NCBI RefSeq assembly: GCF_038005985.1
Contig: NZ_JBBOUI010000001.1
Span: 577,501 to 641,500, forward strand
Origin: Solibacillus sp. FSL R7-0682
Lineage (GTDB): Bacteria; Bacillota; Bacilli; Bacillales_A; Planococcaceae
DNA: 64,000 bases
Direction: 5' to 3'
Below the pieces are notes generated by a model. That model was not told the DNA's origin. It did no database searches and was given only the letters and a program-made list of their open reading frames with translations. The translations under genes and the position numbers were made by a program. Positions 62,977 to 64,000 of this stretch are shown here, piece after piece. Each line of letters begins with the position of its first letter. The stretch's first letter is position 1.

Positions 62977-64000
62977 TTGATAAAAGCAGAATGGCTCAAA
63001 ATATTGAAAACAAAAAAAATGCTTATTTCAGTTATTGCTGTGCTATTCGTCCCTGTTATGTATAGTGGGATGTTTTTATGGGCGTTTTGGGATCCATATG
63101 CCAACCTAAAAAGCATGCCAGTTGCCATTGTTAATGAAGACAAAGGTGCAACGATGGATGGGGAAACGATGGAGCTTGGTGATACGCTAGTAGATAAGTT
63201 GATTGATAGTCAGCAATTTAAGTTTGAGGAAGTTAACGCAAGTGAAGCCGATGAGCTTTTGCAGGAGCAAAAATATTATATTTTAATTAAAATTCCAGAA
63301 AACTTTTCAGAGCATGCTACTTCTTTATTAGAGGAAAAACCACAAAAACTAGTCATTGATTACATCCCAAATGAAGGCTTCAATTTTTTAGGAGCACAAA
63401 TTGGTGAAACGGCGATGGACCGAATTAAAGCAGAAGTCAATACGCAAGTTTCTGCAACTTATGCAGAAAAATTATTCGACTCAATTGCTAAGTTAGGTGA
63501 TGGCTTTAATGAAGCGGCAGATGGTGCAGGGCAATTAGATGACGGTGCGCAAAAAATAAAAGACGGTGCAGATGATTTAAAAGGTTATCTTGAACAACTC
63601 GCTTCGAGTTCAATCGAATTATCAGATGGTACCAATACATTAACAGAAGGTGCAAAAAAAGCAGCAACTGGCGCAAATGAATTAGCGAACGGGGTTGCAA
63701 CGATAGCCGATGGAAGTAGCCAGCTAGCTGAAGGTGCAAAAACGGCATCAGATGGTGCTAGCGCATTGCAACAAGGCATAACAAATTATACAGCAGGTGT
63801 TTCACAAGTAGCTGATGGACAAAAAGAGTTAACGGCTGGTCAAGCAAGCTTAGCAGAAAATTTATCGTTATTATCACAAGGAACTGCTAATATCGATGAT
63901 AAAATTAAAGCATTAGCGGATGGTTCAGCAAATGTAACAGGCGGTATGAATCAATTGGCTGAACAATTGCAAGCAATCTTACCATTGTTACCTGAAGAGA
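62977..64000 (+). CDS. yhgE: YhgE/Pip family membrane protein, 5' part
   Basis: The first 341 codons of a large ABC-2-like membrane protein; the gene continues beyond the window. Starts at TTG with AAGGAGGT 6 bases upstream. After the cytoplasmic MIKAEWLKILKTKKM there is a membrane helix (LISVIAVLFVPVMYSGMFLW), the family motif VAIVNEDKGATMDGE, and from about residue 175 a long series of 7/22-residue DGA.xL repeats (ADGAGQLDDGAQKIKDGADD; LTEGAKKAATGANELANGV) that should form extracellular coiled coils. Homologues serve as phage receptors (Pip) or in toxin/peptide export. Confidence 0.93.
   Translation, partial: MIKAEWLKILKTKKMLISVIAVLFVPVMYSGMFLWAFWDPYANLKSMPVAIVNEDKGATMDGETMELGDTLVDKLIDSQQFKFEEVNASEADELLQEQKYYILIKIPENFSEHATSLLEEKPQKLVIDYIPNEGFNFLGAQIGETAMDRIKAEVNTQVSATYAEKLFDSIAKLGDGFNEAADGAGQLDDGAQKIKDGADDLKGYLEQLASSSIELSDGTNTLTEGAKKAATGANELANGVATIADGSSQLAEGAKTASDGASALQQGITNYTAGVSQVADGQKELTAGQASLAENLSLLSQGTANIDDKIKALADGSANVTGGMNQLAEQLQAILPLLPEE

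Overview
The window comes from a low-GC, Gram-positive, endospore-forming member of the Bacillales. Gene content and order repeatedly match the Bacillus subtilis yhc-yhd-yhe-yha-hem-yhg segment: yhcXYZ, a yhdP-type CNNM protein, yheE/B/A, hemZ, yhaR, yhzD, yhaM, serC, prsA, hpr, yhaH, trpP, hit, ecsAB, hmoB, hemEHY and yhgD/yhgE. Protein-level differences and an interspersed GC-rich intergenic repeat fit a Planococcaceae relative such as Solibacillus or Lysinibacillus; that placement is inference.

Layout. Positions 1-4740 hold the tail of an rRNA operon (end of the 16S-23S spacer, 23S, 5S) and 15 tRNA genes in the same order as the B. subtilis trnD cluster. A sigma-A-like promoter lies in the 23S-5S spacer. 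From 4.8 to 16.9 kb is a mosaic of housekeeping and accessory genes: a lipoprotein, nagB, a DMT exporter, an LD-carboxypeptidase, a frameshifted DIP1984-like gene beside a B3/4-domain gene, queG, trmL, spo0M, a CatR-type-operator-controlled dioxygenase, an intergenic repeat, an acyl-CoA ligase and an aldo/keto reductase. From 16.9 to 24.6 kb are an RluD-type enzyme, a BdbC/thioredoxin pair, a GNAT-nitrilase fusion, a NarL-type two-component pair, a CDF metal exporter and a CNNM/CBS transporter whose ribosome binding site appears to be joined to its start codon by a hairpin.

From 25.2 to 42.8 kb are yheE/yheB/yheA, hemZ, an exported metallo-beta-lactamase protein with a DUF3006 partner, a HAD hydrolase, an SH3/NodB deacetylase, serA behind a full T-box riboswitch, a flavoprotein with an upstream cre-like site, an enoyl-CoA hydratase with a FadR-like operator, a glycine-rich membrane protein of unknown function, yhaM and an OFA-type MFS transporter. 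From 42.9 to 52.2 kb are serC, a formate/nitrite channel, a YjdM zinc-ribbon protein, prsA, a YjcZ-type microprotein, small membrane proteins, hpr, yhaH, trpP (possible TRAP site over its ribosome binding site), hit and ecsAB. An orphan flagellin with a sigma-D-like promoter and a split chromate transporter follow.

From 54.2 kb to the end is a heme-centred region: hmoB divergent from hemE-hemH-hemY (the coproporphyrin-dependent branch). Next comes a tightly packed four-gene unit of beta-propeller lipoprotein, OmpR-type regulator, sensor kinase and His-rich YtkA-type lipoprotein, and then a TetR regulator and the 5' part of yhgE. The four-gene unit is inserted between hemY and yhgD relative to B. 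subtilis and is the best candidate here for an uncharacterised system. The TetR gene and yhgE carry matching operator-like sequences just downstream of their -10 elements.
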